64,000 bases of DNA from Arion vulgaris (GCA_020796225.1 CM036753.1:76497865-76561864), one strand, 5' to 3'; shown: positions 1-11,506, counted from the stretch's first letter. Translations and numbers: made by a program. The notes: generated by a model from the letters alone, not told the origin.

Positions 1-446
1 TTTATGTTACTGTTCTTTGATCTCTATTTTACAAACATCTATTTTATTGTTCATTTTACAAATTTGTGTGTAACTTTTAATTTCTTTCTAGAGTTATAAA
101 GCTAACAAAGACGCTGCTGATCATATACTGTTCATGCATACGCATTCTCTTTGTCTTTTATTACCATTTCCTAAAAGATACAGAAACAAGGAAGAAGTGG
201 AGTGAAAAAGAAGACATAATTGAGCGTATAATCTGTGTAAAGAATAGTCTGGAAAATGTATAATATTTGTGCGAGAAAAGAGAATTTACACGTTTCGGGT
301 GAATCATGTTTCTATTTGGTTTGTTTGTTGAATGATTTATTCTGCATTCATGCGAACAAAGGTGAGTAGTGATATATTTGTGTAGCCAGTCCAAAAGAAA
401 TATGAGACTAAGAAAAACTATAAATCATTGTAAGTTTTAACACCTG

Positions 447-734
447 TTCTCATAGCTTCGACTAAAGATATTGAGACTTTTTCTCATAGTCTAGACTAAA
501 GGTATTGAGACTTTTTCTCATAGTCTAGACTAAAGGTATTGAAACTTTTTTGCATAGCCTAGACTAAAGGTATTGAGACTTTTTCTCATAGTCTAGACTA
601 AAGGTATTGAAACTTTTTCTCATAGTCTAGACTAAAGGTATTGACACTTTTTCTCATAGTCTAGACTAAAGGTATTGACACTTTTTCTCATAGTCTAGAC
701 TAAAGGTATTGAAACTTTTTTGCATAGCCTAGAC
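447..734. repeat. 35-bp minisatellite, about 8 copies
   Basis: The unit contains CTCATAGTCTAGACTAAAGG followed by TATTGAGACTTTTT. Variants include TTGCATAGCCTAGAC at two positions and GACA/GAAA/GAGA alternatives. The array ends exactly where a hAT-type end begins at 735. Confidence 0.9.
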
Positions 735-800
735 CAGCGTTTCCCGAACTGGGGTCCGTGGACCCCACCCTTGGTCCACGAGGTACTCACATGGGATCCT
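735..800 (+). mobile_element. hAT-like terminal sequence (one end only)
   Basis: CAGCGTTTCCCGAACTGGGG followed by TCCGTGGACCCC resembles the CAGNGNTTCCCAAACTGNGG ends of non-autonomous hAT elements. I found no convincing partner end, so extent and orientation of the rest are unknown. Confidence 0.45.
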
Positions 801-1084
801 CAAGCGCTTGAAGAAATATTATGATCATTGACATTTCAAACAGAAAAAGTACATTTTAAAAAATGTATAAGAACAGTGGTAAACTAGTTCCGCTGCAAAA
901 TCAAAGGACCAGGAGCAGACCGGAGTCTAAATGTATGACAGGATAAAATGAAAGATCGTTGAAATTTCCGGTGTCTGATAAATTGGAGCCAGTTTGACTG
1001 TTGTTGTGGTGTAATAATAACTCCATCGCTAGAAGAATGACATTAAGTAATTTGCTGAAACTATCTTGGGACAGACTGGATAAA

Positions 1085-1515
1085 TAACAATCGAAACAGG
1101 ACGGGCTAGGAGACAATGGATGGAATCGCTGGGGAGGTCTAAGCTGACAAAAATCAGTTTTAGTTTTGTACCAGGGCATGCAGGTGTAAGGAAAAATGAA
1201 CGCGCCGATGGGCTTCCAGGTATGGCTGCTGTAAAATGTGGGCGAACTATGGAGCAGGCTGACATTATAAATTCCACAAGGAAGAGAGGGCGTGTACATG
1301 ATTCAAGTAATAGTGGAGAATCTACAACACTAACCAGACTGTAAAAATTCCAAGTCAAGTGGGGTGTAGCTAGACAAGAACATTGCGCTGGTAGCTAAAG
1401 AAGAATAGTAAACCAACAAAGAACAGGGGTCGTTCGTCGCCACATGCTGAGAGACATACTGAGGAGAATATCGGAGCACTTATGAGCTAATTGGTTCAAC
1501 GTGCAGTGATGATGA
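1085..1515 (+). pseudogene. LINE fragment with end of an RNase H domain and C-terminal tail
   Basis: Translation of 1120-1344 gives KISFSFVPGHAGVRKNERAD, matching the last RNase H motif of RNase H-bearing LINEs (PGHAGVxGNExAD), then GRTMEQADIINS. After a stop at 1342 the same frame continues as FQVKWGVARQEHCAGS and NQQRTGVVRRHML, typical of the C-terminus of I-clade-like elements. The reverse transcriptase is absent (5' truncated) and stops break the frame, so this is a dead copy. Clade assignment is inference from the RNase H domain. Confidence 0.75.
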
Positions 1516-1716
1516 TCTGACAACTAAACTAAAATATATCATAAGTGTATATGTTGGATTCCAGTTATTATATTTATACCCAGGACAATTTGTTGCTAAA
1601 AATTGAAACATATCACCGATATTACAGTAGAAGATGAGTGCAATATGCTTACCCTACACATTAGATGATGAGTATTGTAACTTGCACCCTTACTCAACCA
1701 ATGTCTTTGGGGTGGC

Positions 1717-1720
<4 letters not shown>

Positions 1721-1752
<32 letters not shown>

Positions 1753-1765
1753 CACACACACACAC
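1721..1765. repeat. (AT)n followed by (CA)n microsatellite
   Basis: About 15 AT dinucleotides (1721-1750), then a short CA run. Confidence 0.95.
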
Positions 1766-2112
1766 CTGCCTTCATCATGGGCATGGTCAGTGGTAGATAA
1801 CTAAGATGGTTGGGGCATGTGAGAAGAATGGAGAATTGTCGCATACCAAAACAAATGTTCTGTGAACTTTCGGAGGAAAGAGGCACAAGAGCAGATCCTG
1901 CTCAGATATAAAGAAGTCTGTACGGCCTCAATGAAGAACTTTTCTATAGGTGCCAGCACATGGTAAAAACTATCTGATGACAGAGCTGTGTAGAAAGCGA
2001 TATTGCTCAAGGGAGCAGCATCTTTTGAAAAGAACTTATGTATATGCTGAAAGACAAGAGAGAAAAGTGAAAATGTTGTCACAGTATAAAAACACTTGCA
2101 AATTGACCGTCT
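1762..2112 (+). pseudogene. LINE reverse-transcriptase C-terminal fragment
   Basis: The plus strand near 1805 reads LRWLGHVRRMENCRIPKQMF followed by CELSEERGTRADP. The LRWxGHVxRM...RIPKQ pattern is common just after the reverse-transcriptase domain of many LINEs. A related copy lies at 41440-41955 and aligns over most of the length. Stops and frameshifts show it is inactive. Confidence 0.7.
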
Positions 2113-2130
2113 GTAAGAACGAAAAAGATC

Positions 2131-2185
2131 ATATATATATATGTGTGTGTGCGTGTGTGTGTATGTTTGTGTGTGTATTTGTCTG
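2131..2185. repeat. AT/GT-rich microsatellite
   Basis: ATATATAT followed by imperfect (TG)n. The Cys/Val-rich reading frame over it is an artefact of the repeat. Confidence 0.9.
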
Positions 2186-2237
2186 TACCGAAATGGTCAA
2201 ATTGTTAAACAGAGGAGATACAGAGAAATATGACTGA

Positions 2238-4200
2238 TGTTTGCTGTCCTACATGAAGTGATAAACTTCCATTGCACTGAAGTGTTGCTTTTGTTAATCG
2301 TGTTTGTTAGCAGAATGATAGTCTCGGGGGCACATTAGGTTTAAGTGTTGGATGTAATTGAACAAACCTAAATTGAGTGACGCCTCAGACACACTAAGCT
2401 ACAATTTTACGTTTTTTCAAACTAAATTTTCTGTACTCTCCTGCTGTAATCAGTCCTTCTTCCTGTTATACTTTCAACATTCCTCGTTTTTCTATTCCTT
2501 TAGATTTTCTAATAACATCCTTCTGTCAAGTTACAACTTTCAGTCATCAAATAAATGCCACACTAAATATATGAGACAGGAACAACTTATGTTTGTTAAC
2601 ACTAAAATCTGCATATATTATTGTTTAGACTTGTACTCTGATAACGCTGTGTGCACTTATAGGTTATTCTGTTTTAAGAAAAACTAGATTTCGTCAAGGA
2701 TATAAGACCATGTTTTGACACTGATCTCCTTTTCGGCCTGAAGATCATAACATTACTTAAAAATTTTGTCGAGAACACATGTCCTGAGCAAAATTTCTTC
2801 ACGGTTAGCCCCCCAGCTCAAATGTCCAACTCAAAAATGTTATCAACAAATTATAAACAGGAAACTTTGTCGTTTGCTAGCATGACGACGCCATGTTTCA
2901 GTTTCGGTGTCTCCCGGTTCATTTTATTTCAAAATAACCTGCAATTTGTCTCATTTTTCTTTGAAAAAAACAATCTACTATTTCTTTGTCTGATTAGTAG
3001 CCACCATGGGAAACTTTAACCTTAGTCAAGAAATACGTTGCTTATACATGTAATGTGATCTAGGAAGGATAATAGACATAGACGGTTCATGTTATTTTTC
3101 ACCTTCGTAGTCTCAGCCGTCAATAACAGGGACATTAGATTGTCCACAAGTACACGACAGCAATGACACGGAAACATCTTCATCAGGTTTTACAGAGGCT
3201 TTTGGATGACTCCTGGCACAAAAGGTTCCTCTTTATTTAGCGAGTTATGATTGACATCTTCAATGCAGAGATACTTCGTGTATTAGCCAATTCCGTGGAT
3301 AACCGCACACCGACTATTTCCCCTTCTCCTGCCATCATCGATGACTGAAGATTCGAACATGGAACCTAGTATTAAAAAGCTTGTCAGAAGGCACTTGCGC
3401 ACATAAAGGCTCGATTGTTTAACATGTCAAATACCTCGTCAGGGCCTTTCACATCTCGTGTCTTGAACCAGGAACTAGGAGGTCAAACACAACTAATGTA
3501 CAATATTCTCACACTGGCAAGTTTAGTTCTGCAACACACTGAAGCTGTCATTGTGTTAAAACTGTCTTCCTCTCAGACCTCCAGATGAAGCATGGACTTT
3601 TTATAGATATTTCCCATATTAATAACTCCAGTGCAACAATACGCTATGAAACACAACCGGGTTTACAGGTTCTAATTTGGATGACATGTATAATGTAATT
3701 ATACTTGCTGCACTAGGGGCAGACTGCTTTTACAAATTACATTTGTATACAGTCTAGAAATGTGTCAGTGTTTGTTCTCTTGTAGAAACTTTGTTAAAGC
3801 CCATAGGCTTAGTTGTGCTTGTTTTTAATTTCTAATTCTCTTTATTTCTTAACTCTATCCATGCTTTTCGCCGCACACTGCGCCACATCGAATTATCTTT
3901 ATTTCTTAATGCAGTTAACATTATCAGTGCATTCAATAAATAAAAACTTTCATTATATGTCGATGTGAGGAGATATGTATGTACGTGTGTTTGTTCATAG
4001 TGTATAGAGCCAGATCAGCTGCCCTATAGTATCAGTTCTGTCCACAGCTTCTCGTCCATATTGTTGTCTAATTTTACGGAAACTTACATTCAGAAAATAG
4101 CACCGTTCATAATTTTCTCTTCTCGTTTCCAATTCGCTCTCTCCCATCCCACCTCTCACATTCATCAACTTGTCATTCATATTCCTCTTTTCTTCTCTCT
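2238..4200. other. Unique-looking AT-rich stretch, no gene recognised
   Basis: Only short open frames without recognisable domains or convincing splice context. A TC-rich simple repeat lies at about 4191-4220. Confidence 0.6.
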
Positions 4201-4240
4201 CTCTCTCTCACTCTCTCCCTTAACTCTGTGATATTTGGCC

Positions 4241-4363
4241 ATGTCTTCTAGCACTGCATTAACGACATCATATGTTGATTGTGAAGACGAGCTACGTCAA
4301 AAAGACGAAATCATTGAGAAGCAAACAGCAGAAAAGGGATTGCTACGCAATCAAGAGCAATGA
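4241..4363 (+). CDS. Possible 40-residue coiled-coil peptide or exon fragment
   Basis: ATG at 4241 opens a 40-codon frame ending at TGA 4361: MSSSTALTTSYVDCEDELRQ, then KDEIIEKQTAEKGLLRNQEQ. The second half is highly charged with a heptad-like pattern (DELRQKDEIIEKQ) and looks like a coiled coil, unlike surrounding chance frames. The bases before the ATG (TTGGCC) give a weak start context, and I see no clear donor before the stop. It could be the relic of a first exon, the ORF1 of a retroelement, or chance. No family is assigned. Confidence 0.25.
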   Translation: MSSSTALTTSYVDCEDELRQKDEIIEKQTAEKGLLRNQEQ

Positions 4364-4547
4364 AAACAAGGAAGACATGTAGTTTTTGTGTTAGTGACAG
4401 TGTTGTCCATTTCAAAACTATAAGGTAAACGCTGTTATAATACAATTAGTACGTAAACAAACCACCGACTCTGGATATGTTTATAAAATATGTATAAAAT
4501 ACTTCAGTGTTGATATATATTTATTGGTTCGACCGTTATAAATTCAG

Positions 4548-4650
4548 GTATGATCATGGCACCAAATATGTAACCTTTGACTGATTTTTGGGTGAAGGCT
4601 TGCTTCTCTTATCACCACTATGTGCCTCACCACTCAGTCGAACCTTACTC
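4548..4650 (+). repeat. Dispersed repeat G, copy 1
   Basis: About 100 bp sharing GACTGATTTTT-G-TGAAGG, CTTATCA and a CAGT(C/G)-rich tail with 33659-33765 (plus) and 57640-57745 (minus). Three dispersed copies in 64 kb imply a mobile family. No coding capacity recognised. Confidence 0.6.
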
Positions 4651-5123
4651 CGACGCCAAATGTACTTATTATTTAATCACAGTCGCCTCAAGCCTAATAT
4701 CCAGAGTCATTTTGGCACCATCCAGTGTGGCCGTCGGCGCTGCAACACTTGTGCTTATGTAATACAGACCCGCACGGTGTCTTTTCCAAAAGCCACGTTC
4801 GTTGTTGAAGACAGTTTCACGTGCGAGTCCGTAATATTATCTATGCCATTATCTGCAACAAGGCCTATATTGGGGAAACCGGCAGGAGACTCAGTGACCG
4901 ATTCGCCCAACACTTGCGCGATATACGCCAATGCTCTGTGGCCGCTGTAGCTACCCATTTCAATGATACTGGCCATTCAGGAGTTTGCGATGTCCAGGTC
5001 ACAGCCATCCGATCATGTTCCTCTGATGATCGTAGTCGATTTGCTCTGGAGAATCGGTTGATTTCTTTGTATGGTACCTTGCGACCACGCGGGCTCAACG
5101 TATTACATTCTTATGCTTCTTAG
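4650..5123 (+). pseudogene. Penelope-like element GIY-YIG endonuclease fragment
   Basis: In one frame 4650-4830 encodes NHSRLKPNIQSHFGTIQ, then CGRRRCNTC, the Cys-rich linker that precedes the endonuclease in Penelope-like elements, and ends ...DSFTCES. A frameshift near 4830 moves to the frame encoding NIIYAIICNKAYIGETGRRL, SDRFAQHLRDIR, VATHFNDTGHSG and FALENRLISLYGT. These carry the GIY-YIG landmarks (IYAI...YIGET, R..RF..H, a late E). The element is 5' truncated (no reverse transcriptase) and frameshifted. Its non-coding 3' region continues to about 5465. Confidence 0.85.
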
Positions 5124-5289
5124 TACTTTCTCTTCCCATGCTTTCTCTTCACATGTTGCATGTATTCAAGTTATATATTTACTAGATATTTCATTGTTTC
5201 TTTTCCGTTCTATTTCTAGTTTTTATGTGTGTTTTTGTGTTACATTTATTTCGTTATTCGTTTTTATTCCAGATTTTCCTTAGATACGT

Positions 5290-5465
5290 TTGTATTTGGT
5301 CGTCCATTTGTGTTTCATTTTAATTTGTCACTCCTGTTTGTTCGTTTGCTTGATAAAGGCCTTGTTGGTCGAAACGTTGCTGTTTATCGTCACTGTTTCT
5401 GTATTTTGTAAAACTATAGTACTTTGTTTGTACGTGTTTCGCTACTTATTATTTAGATCCCCAAG
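5290..5465 (+). mobile_element. Penelope-like 3' non-coding region
   Basis: Follows the GIY-YIG fragment and is closely matched on the minus strand at 14578-14735. It contains TTGATAAAGG-stem-GGTCGAAACG and the tail TTTGTACGTGTTTCG that recurs at 63560-63580. Confidence 0.75.
5350..5375 (+). ncRNA. Hammerhead-like hairpin, degenerate core (copy a)
   Basis: TTGATAA, then stem GGCC/GGTC around a TTGTT loop, then CGAAAC. The layout matches the CUGANGA-stemII-GAAA part of a hammerhead ribozyme, but the first core strand is TTGATAA instead of CTGATGA (two changes, one at the catalytic G8), so self-cleavage is doubtful. Penelope-like elements are known to carry hammerheads in this position. Confidence 0.4.
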
Positions 5466-6574
5466 TAAAGAATCAGTGTTTTCTGTAGTCCAACGGCGTA
5501 ACGTGTGCACATGTATAATTTGTGGCTCAAGCTGGTTTCGAACCATGGAATCTCACTGCACGTCGTCACATTATCATGTATTATCAACTTCACTATTGGT
5601 GACCCTGATGTTATAAATAATTGGTATATATATATATAATATTCAAATACAAGTTAAATTGCGAAGTGATCATTTCTCAGTACATTTTACTGTTTATAAC
5701 GTTTACAGTTTTCGATCTCTTGAAAACAATTCTAACGAGATTCTACTGTATTTATTGAAGAACCGTTGGAACATTCACGACGCAGACAATTAAATTGCGA
5801 TTTACGAGAATGTAATGAACTTCTTGTACAAGTTAGTACTTGACCGTTGATTTCGTAAATTTAAAATTATTCCAAGTGTTAACAAAGTGGGACATACTTT
5901 GATGGAAGTGTAACCATCTATTTTTAGAAATCTTCTTTGCTAGGTCGGTAGCTCCAGAGTAAAAATAAGTCAACTGAATAATTTTGTTGTTCAGATTTGG
6001 ACTAATCCAGATTCTGGGTATTTTTGTCATAGGAAAGTACATAAGTAAACAAAGGATACTATAAATTTAGCTGTAGTGATACTTTAGAGCATGAGTTCCC
6101 AACCGATGGTACGCGTTCGCATGGGGTTCGTGCTAGGCCGCTCAGGGGTACGCGAAAAATAGTCACTAATGGCGGAAAACAGGTAGCGTTAAAAAAAGTG
6201 CAAACTTTAGTTATAAAACAATAAATTATGTAGTTAAGACTTTGTCTTGCGTCTTTTCAGAATGCTTTCAAGAAACAAAGTGCATGAAATCAAGCTCAAT
6301 AACTTCTTTAACAATGGTTCAGGAAGCTAGTGTTTGTTTTACGACTATTATATCGGCTAGAGATCTATTACACGAAATGCTTCTGCGTTGCAAATATTGT
6401 AAAACTAAATCTGTGGCTTGTGCTTTAAGAGAAGTAATTTTCCTTTGCGAACTTGTTACGTGATTTCCAATATTTGTCATTAAATACATAAAGATATGCA
6501 TGGAACAAAAGTTAAATGTTTCAAATCAGCTATTTTTCAATTTATAGAAATGATTTTATAAGGAGTACACTAGT

Positions 6575-6722
6575 GGAAAACGCCTGAGTGGTTACCGGGA
6601 CCCAACTCGGGTTGTAAAGAATAGAACCACTGTTACCTGCCACGTATGTCGTAAAAGGCGACTGAGGAGGTAGAACATGGGGTTAGCTACCCCACCCCGT
6701 AAAAAACACTAGATGGCTACAG
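6575..6722 (+). mobile_element. SINE family A, head and central domain
   Basis: GCCTGAGTGGTTACCGGGAC and GTAAAGAATAGAACCACTG, then CGTAAAAGGCGACTGAGG, match the full copy at 48901-49158. The tail differs. Confidence 0.6.
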
Positions 6723-6724
6723 AA

Positions 6725-6900
6725 ACTACAACCAGGAAAATTCATAGCTCGCCACCTGAGGAAGAAGAAGGACATCACAAGGAGGAGATGGAATACAAGA
6801 AAATGGAGAGAGTTGAGATATCGGAGAAGATGGCCTGGGATAGGCGGGCTTGGAAGGGCTTGGTTGTGGATCTATGCTACCCTAGGGGTGAAGGGTGAAT
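6725..6900 (+). pseudogene. LINE C-terminal remnant
   Basis: Frame from 6713 reads KMERVEISEKMAWDRRAWKG then LVVDLCYPRGEG before a stop. The pattern (M)AxDRxxWxxLVxxLC is the usual extreme C-terminus of many LINE proteins. Confidence 0.6.
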
Positions 6901-6925
6901 AAGACACAAGTGAAAAAGGTTGAGA

Positions 6926-7085
6926 ACCACTGCTTTAGAATTATAAATTGTTATAGATCACATACTATTATTACATGCTAACATTCAGTATAGAGATATT
7001 CAGTTACCACTGCTTTAGAATTATAAACTGTTAGAGATCACATACTATTATTACACGCTAACATTCAGAATAGAGATATTCAGTT
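6926..7085. repeat. 80-bp tandem duplication spanning a hAT end
   Basis: Copies start ACCACTGCTTTAGAATTATA at 6926 and 7006. The duplicated unit includes the last bases of the hAT element, its target duplication and the flank, so it arose after insertion. Confidence 0.9.
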
Positions 7086-8035
7086 AATTGCATGATTAAT
7101 CTTTTCTTCAAGTAACTCTGTCAGTCATGTACTATTTGTCAGTTTAGTAGACTGTATCATGCATTAACTTGAAAGCGAAATAGGTCTCTTTCGAACGCGA
7201 TGCGAACTCTCAATTCACTTTACTGCACGGCGGCGCTTAAGACGGATGTAGTTTGATTTGATTTAGATTTAATACAAATCTTGGATGTTACTAAGTCTAA
7301 AGCAATCTCAAACATAGCTGATGACGGTTGAAGGAAAGCCAAAATACTTCACTGGAAGTCCACACATCATCGATGTGTAACTCATACGATGAAGCGGGTC
7401 AATATTTGCAGTTCTCCCTGTCGGAATGCCTGTTTCTGTGAAGTGTGAATCGTGGTGGCTTCTGTGTGCTGTATGCGGAAGCTCTAGCGAGCCTGCCGGG
7501 TTAACTTCTTGCAGTTTACCTTTCAAATATCGCCTCATTTGTGCCTGATAAGGGCAAAGAGTCAACTAAATCTCTGTCGATTCAGCTAGATTTCAACTGG
7601 TAGCGAAATATTTAAGGAATTACAGCAAACGAATGAGAAGTTAATTTATCTTTTTTTTTTATGTACTTGTCCTTTCAGTGAAATATTTCAGAACAAGACG
7701 AACACATTTTATCCATCATATATTGAAGTAATTACAATAACCTCAACATAATAAATTAAATATTTTTTAAATATTAAAGACATGCAATATTGCGAAATTT
7801 CTACAGTTATATAAAGTGCTAAAACTCTATATAAGTTTTCAATATTCTGGACTGAAGTAACCAGTTCTTTTCGTAGGTAAACTCAGTGTAACTCAGTCAG
7901 GTAGTTATCTATCCTAGTCATTTGTAGTCATACGATAGACGTGTTCAAGTGAAAATTCCCGAAATCACCCTCCTCACCACACATTACCCTTGAATTCTAG
8001 TATTGTTAAATTAAGATGAATTCATAAAAAAAAAA
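7086..8035. other. Unique-looking sequence, no gene recognised
   Basis: Short frames only. The 85-residue minus-strand frame at 7308-7565 has no recognisable domain. AT-rich from 7620. Confidence 0.5.
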
Positions 8036-9660
8036 ACACAACATGTAACCAAACTAACAAGATTATATTATGTTATAGATGTCATTTTAACGCTAAGCAA
8101 TACCAGTAAACACATGTCGCACAACATGTAACCAAACTAACAAGATTATATTATGTTATAGATGTCATTTTAACGCTAAGCAATACCAGTAAACACATGT
8201 CGCACAACATGTAACCAAACTAACAAGATTATATTATGTTATAGATGTCATTTTAACGCTAAGCAATACCAGTAAACACATGTCGCACAACATGTAACCA
8301 AACTAACAAGATTATATTATGTTATAGATGTCATTTTAACGCTAAGCAATACCAGTAAACACATGCGCAAACATGTAGCAAACTAACAAGATTATATTAT
8401 GTTATAGATTATTTTAACGCTAAGCAATACTCAGTAACACATGTCGTTTACAACATGTAACCAATAACAAGATTATATTATGTTATAGATGTCATTTTAA
8501 CGTAAGCTATTCAGTAATAAATTCCACATATGCTAACGCAAACTAACAAGATTATATTATGTATAGATTTATTTAACTACAAATCTAGTAAAACATGTCA
8601 CAACATGTAACCAAACTAACAAGATTATATTATGTTATAGATGCATTTAACGCAAAAATACTTCATAAAAGTCCACAACATGTTAACTACAAGATTATAT
8701 TATGTTATAGATGTCATTTTAACGCAGATATCCGCAGAAACCATGTCGTAAAATGTAAATAACAAGATTATATTATGTATGATGTATTTAAGCTACAATA
8801 CCAGTAAACACATGTCGACAACATGTCATAACAGATTATATTAATTATAGATTCATTTTAACGCTGAATACAGTAACACATGGCAAAAGTCAACCAAACT
8901 ACAAGTTATATTATGTTTAGATGTCATTTAACGCTAAGCAAACAGTAAACACATGTGCAAACATGTAACCAAACTAACAAGATTATATTATGTTATGATT
9001 ATTTTAACGCTAGCAATACCATTAACCATGTCGCAAACATGTACAAACTAACAAGATTATATTTTATATGCATTTTAACGCTAAATACAGTAACCATGTC
9101 GCACAACTGTAATCAAACTAAGATTATATTATGTTATAGATGTCATTTAAGCTATGCAATACCAGTAAAAATTCACATTATAACATGTAAAAACTAATAA
9201 GTTTAATATTTGGATATAAGTGTCATTTTAACGTAGTAATACTCAGTAAACACATGTCGCAAATGTAACCAAACTACCAGATATATTATGTTATAGATGC
9301 ATTTAACGCTAAAATCCAGTAAACACATGTCCACAACATGAAACCAAACTAACAAGATTATATTATGTTATAGATTATTAACGCTGCAATCCAGTAAACA
9401 CATGTCGCACAACATGTAACCAAACTAACAAGATTATATTATGTTATAGATGTCATTTTAACGCTAAGCAATACCAGTAAACACATGTCGCACAACATGT
9501 AACCAAACTAACAAGATTATATTATGTTATAGATGTCATTTTAACGCTAAGATATACCAGTAAACACATGTCGCACAACATGTAACCAAACTAACAAGAT
9601 TATATTATGTTATAGATGTCATTTTAACGCTAAGCAATACCAGTATTATTAACACATGTC
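8036..9660. repeat. 83-bp satellite, about 20 copies
   Basis: The unit contains ACATGTAACCAAACTAACAA, GATTATATTATGTTATAG and AACGCTAAGCAATACCAG. The first four and last three or so units are near-identical, while 8366-9400 has many small deletions. Period checked at 8041, 8124 and 8207. Confidence 0.95.
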
Positions 9661-10560
9661 GTTATTAAAATAACCATATAATTAAAGCATTGTGTCAAAT
9701 TACAATAAAGTTTACAGTGTTCTATCAAACATATATAAAAGTCCACCCACACCCCACCCCACACACACACAACGAGAGTTCTATATTTAGAGACTGAGTC
9801 GATCGATCTTATGATTACTATGGACTGTGTTATTTACTACTGGCTCAGCCCAAGCATTTATGAACCGGGAAGCTATCTCGGTCTCTACGAATTGCGAAGC
9901 TAGTGCTCTAATAACTTACTACGTCAGATCTCAAAACTTAACGCATCATTTATCTGAACCCTATTGAGACCATCGTGGAAGGATATCAAATAAACAATGT
10001 GCTCTTGAAAAATGTAACTATTTGCTTTCTCTTTACTCTAGAATCTTCTAACCCTGAGTCTTTGAACCCCATAACCAAGGGGTGTGTTCTTTGCATAACG
10101 TCACACTAATTAGAGTATTTCTAAAAATAAACGCAGTCATTGAAAGTTCTCTTTCCTCCTCCGTTCAAGAATTCTTTAATGTCTCGCCTCTATAGTCATC
10201 TGTACAAAAAGAAAGAAAATATTCGTATAATTTTAAAAAAAAATGTGTAGTATATTTAACTTACAAACACACACACATATAAAAAGTATTCATAAAAAAA
10301 GGATAAGTAATAAAAAAAGGAAATTATAAAAAAATATGTTGGACACATGGCAATGTGTAACCAACTGTAACGCCCGTATAAGCCAGGAAGACTGCCGACG
10401 AACGAACAGATGGGTAAAGTAAAAATAAAATGGTTTTTCATAACATGTAGCATTTTGTGAAATATGGTGTTAAGGCATTTTTGTTTTATCAGCGGAGCAC
10501 GATGGGTTGTGTTGGTCAACACCACGCTGACTGTCTTTGCTATCCATTGTGTCTCTTATA
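9661..10560. other. Intergenic or intronic AT-rich stretch
   Basis: Contains a short CA/CCA-rich tract near 9743-9770. No gene recognised. Confidence 0.5.
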
Positions 10561-10584
10561 TTCGCCTCCTCCTTCTTCAATGAT

Positions 10585-10735
10585 TCAGCAGTGCTTGAGT
10601 TCTTTTCCTTTTGCCTAATGCCATGTAGGCAGAACATTGAAGAACTGGGGTGTCTGTGGATTTTCTACCATCCCGTGCAGGAGTCAGAACTGGACTTCTT
10701 TAGTACTACGGGACATAGGTGCTGTCTGCGCTGAT
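10585..10735 (-). mobile_element. tRNA-derived SINE family F, degenerate copy
   Basis: Shares CTGGGGTGTCTGTGGATTTT and CTACCATCCCGTG with the clearer copy at 13213-13388. Confidence 0.5.
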
Positions 10736-10736
10736 T

Positions 10737-11500
10737 AATGATGTGGCCGTAAACGTATGGTTTACTGTGCTCATTCCCCGCCAAAAGATTGCCTACTGGT
10801 CGTGCCAAACTTCACCATACTCTAGACACATGCCCAAATGTCCCATTCAAGAACATCCTAACCTCCCGAGTTACTATACCTTTACGATGGTGTCAGTCGT
10901 CAGAAGCTGCCCATATTGTTTATCTACCCTCAGATCGATCTAGTATCATTATGATCCAGGTACCTTATTGGGTAGTCTTGATCGACCTGAGAAGCGTCGC
11001 AGTTGAAGAAAATCGCCATCCTTTCCAAATATTTTATCAAGAAACCACGCACCTATGAAACAAGTGCACTTGCACTACGCTGTCTCGGTTGTACAATACA
11101 ACAGGAGTACCAAATATTAGCACAAGGAATCAATATATGTACATACAATGGTTTTCTTCTGTGCACAAGTACATTTAACAAACAATAGAAAATATAGTTC
11201 TATCTCAGACAATAAATGTAGAAATGGCAACATATCTGTCTGAACATAGCATGGTTCAGATTCAACATACAGGAAAGTCTGTATAATAACGGAGAAGACA
11301 GCAGTAATACTAAATATACTGAAGACGAAATATTAAACCACGAAGTAAGACAAGTGTTATTTTAAAATAAAGTTCACAACATGGTAAATTGATGCTATAG
11401 CGAATTGATAACAGATAGTTGGTGGAAACTTCAATTTAGTAAGTTGTTATACTTTGAACAGCTGTGTTACTTTGTCATTTTGGTAATTATGGATGAAGGT
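10737..11500. other. No gene recognised
   Basis: The overlapping short frames at 10719-11188 have no recognisable domains or splice context. Confidence 0.45.
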
Positions 11501-11506
11501 GATCTT

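Larger units (their letters stand above)
6082..6940. mobile_element. hAT-like non-autonomous element with 8-bp target duplication
   Basis: The element spans 6090-6932. Its ends are CATGAGTTCCCAACC and, reverse complemented, CAGTGGTTCTCAACC. Flanks CTTTAGAG (6082-6089) and CTTTAGAA (6933-6940) match 7 of 8, as expected for a hAT 8-bp target duplication. No transposase is recognisable. The interior holds a SINE head (6575-6722) and a LINE C-terminus (6725-6900). Confidence 0.75.

Noticed and set aside
300..361. Possible upstream ARID3 exon ending ...NDLFCIHANKG before GTGAGT in the right phase
   Set aside because: Only a few residues match the expected DDLFSFMQKRG and nothing upstream matches the conserved ARID N-terminus, whereas the neighbouring exon is nearly identical to known ARID3. 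Coincidence is more likely.
4241..4363. cGMP-dependent kinase leucine-zipper exon
   Set aside because: A vague resemblance of ELRQKDEIIE to such zippers is not enough, and no downstream kinase-type exon follows.
5350..5400. Active hammerhead ribozyme
   Set aside because: The CTGATGA strand is TTGATAA, changed at a catalytic G, and no convincing stem I pairing was found. Kept only as hammerhead-like.
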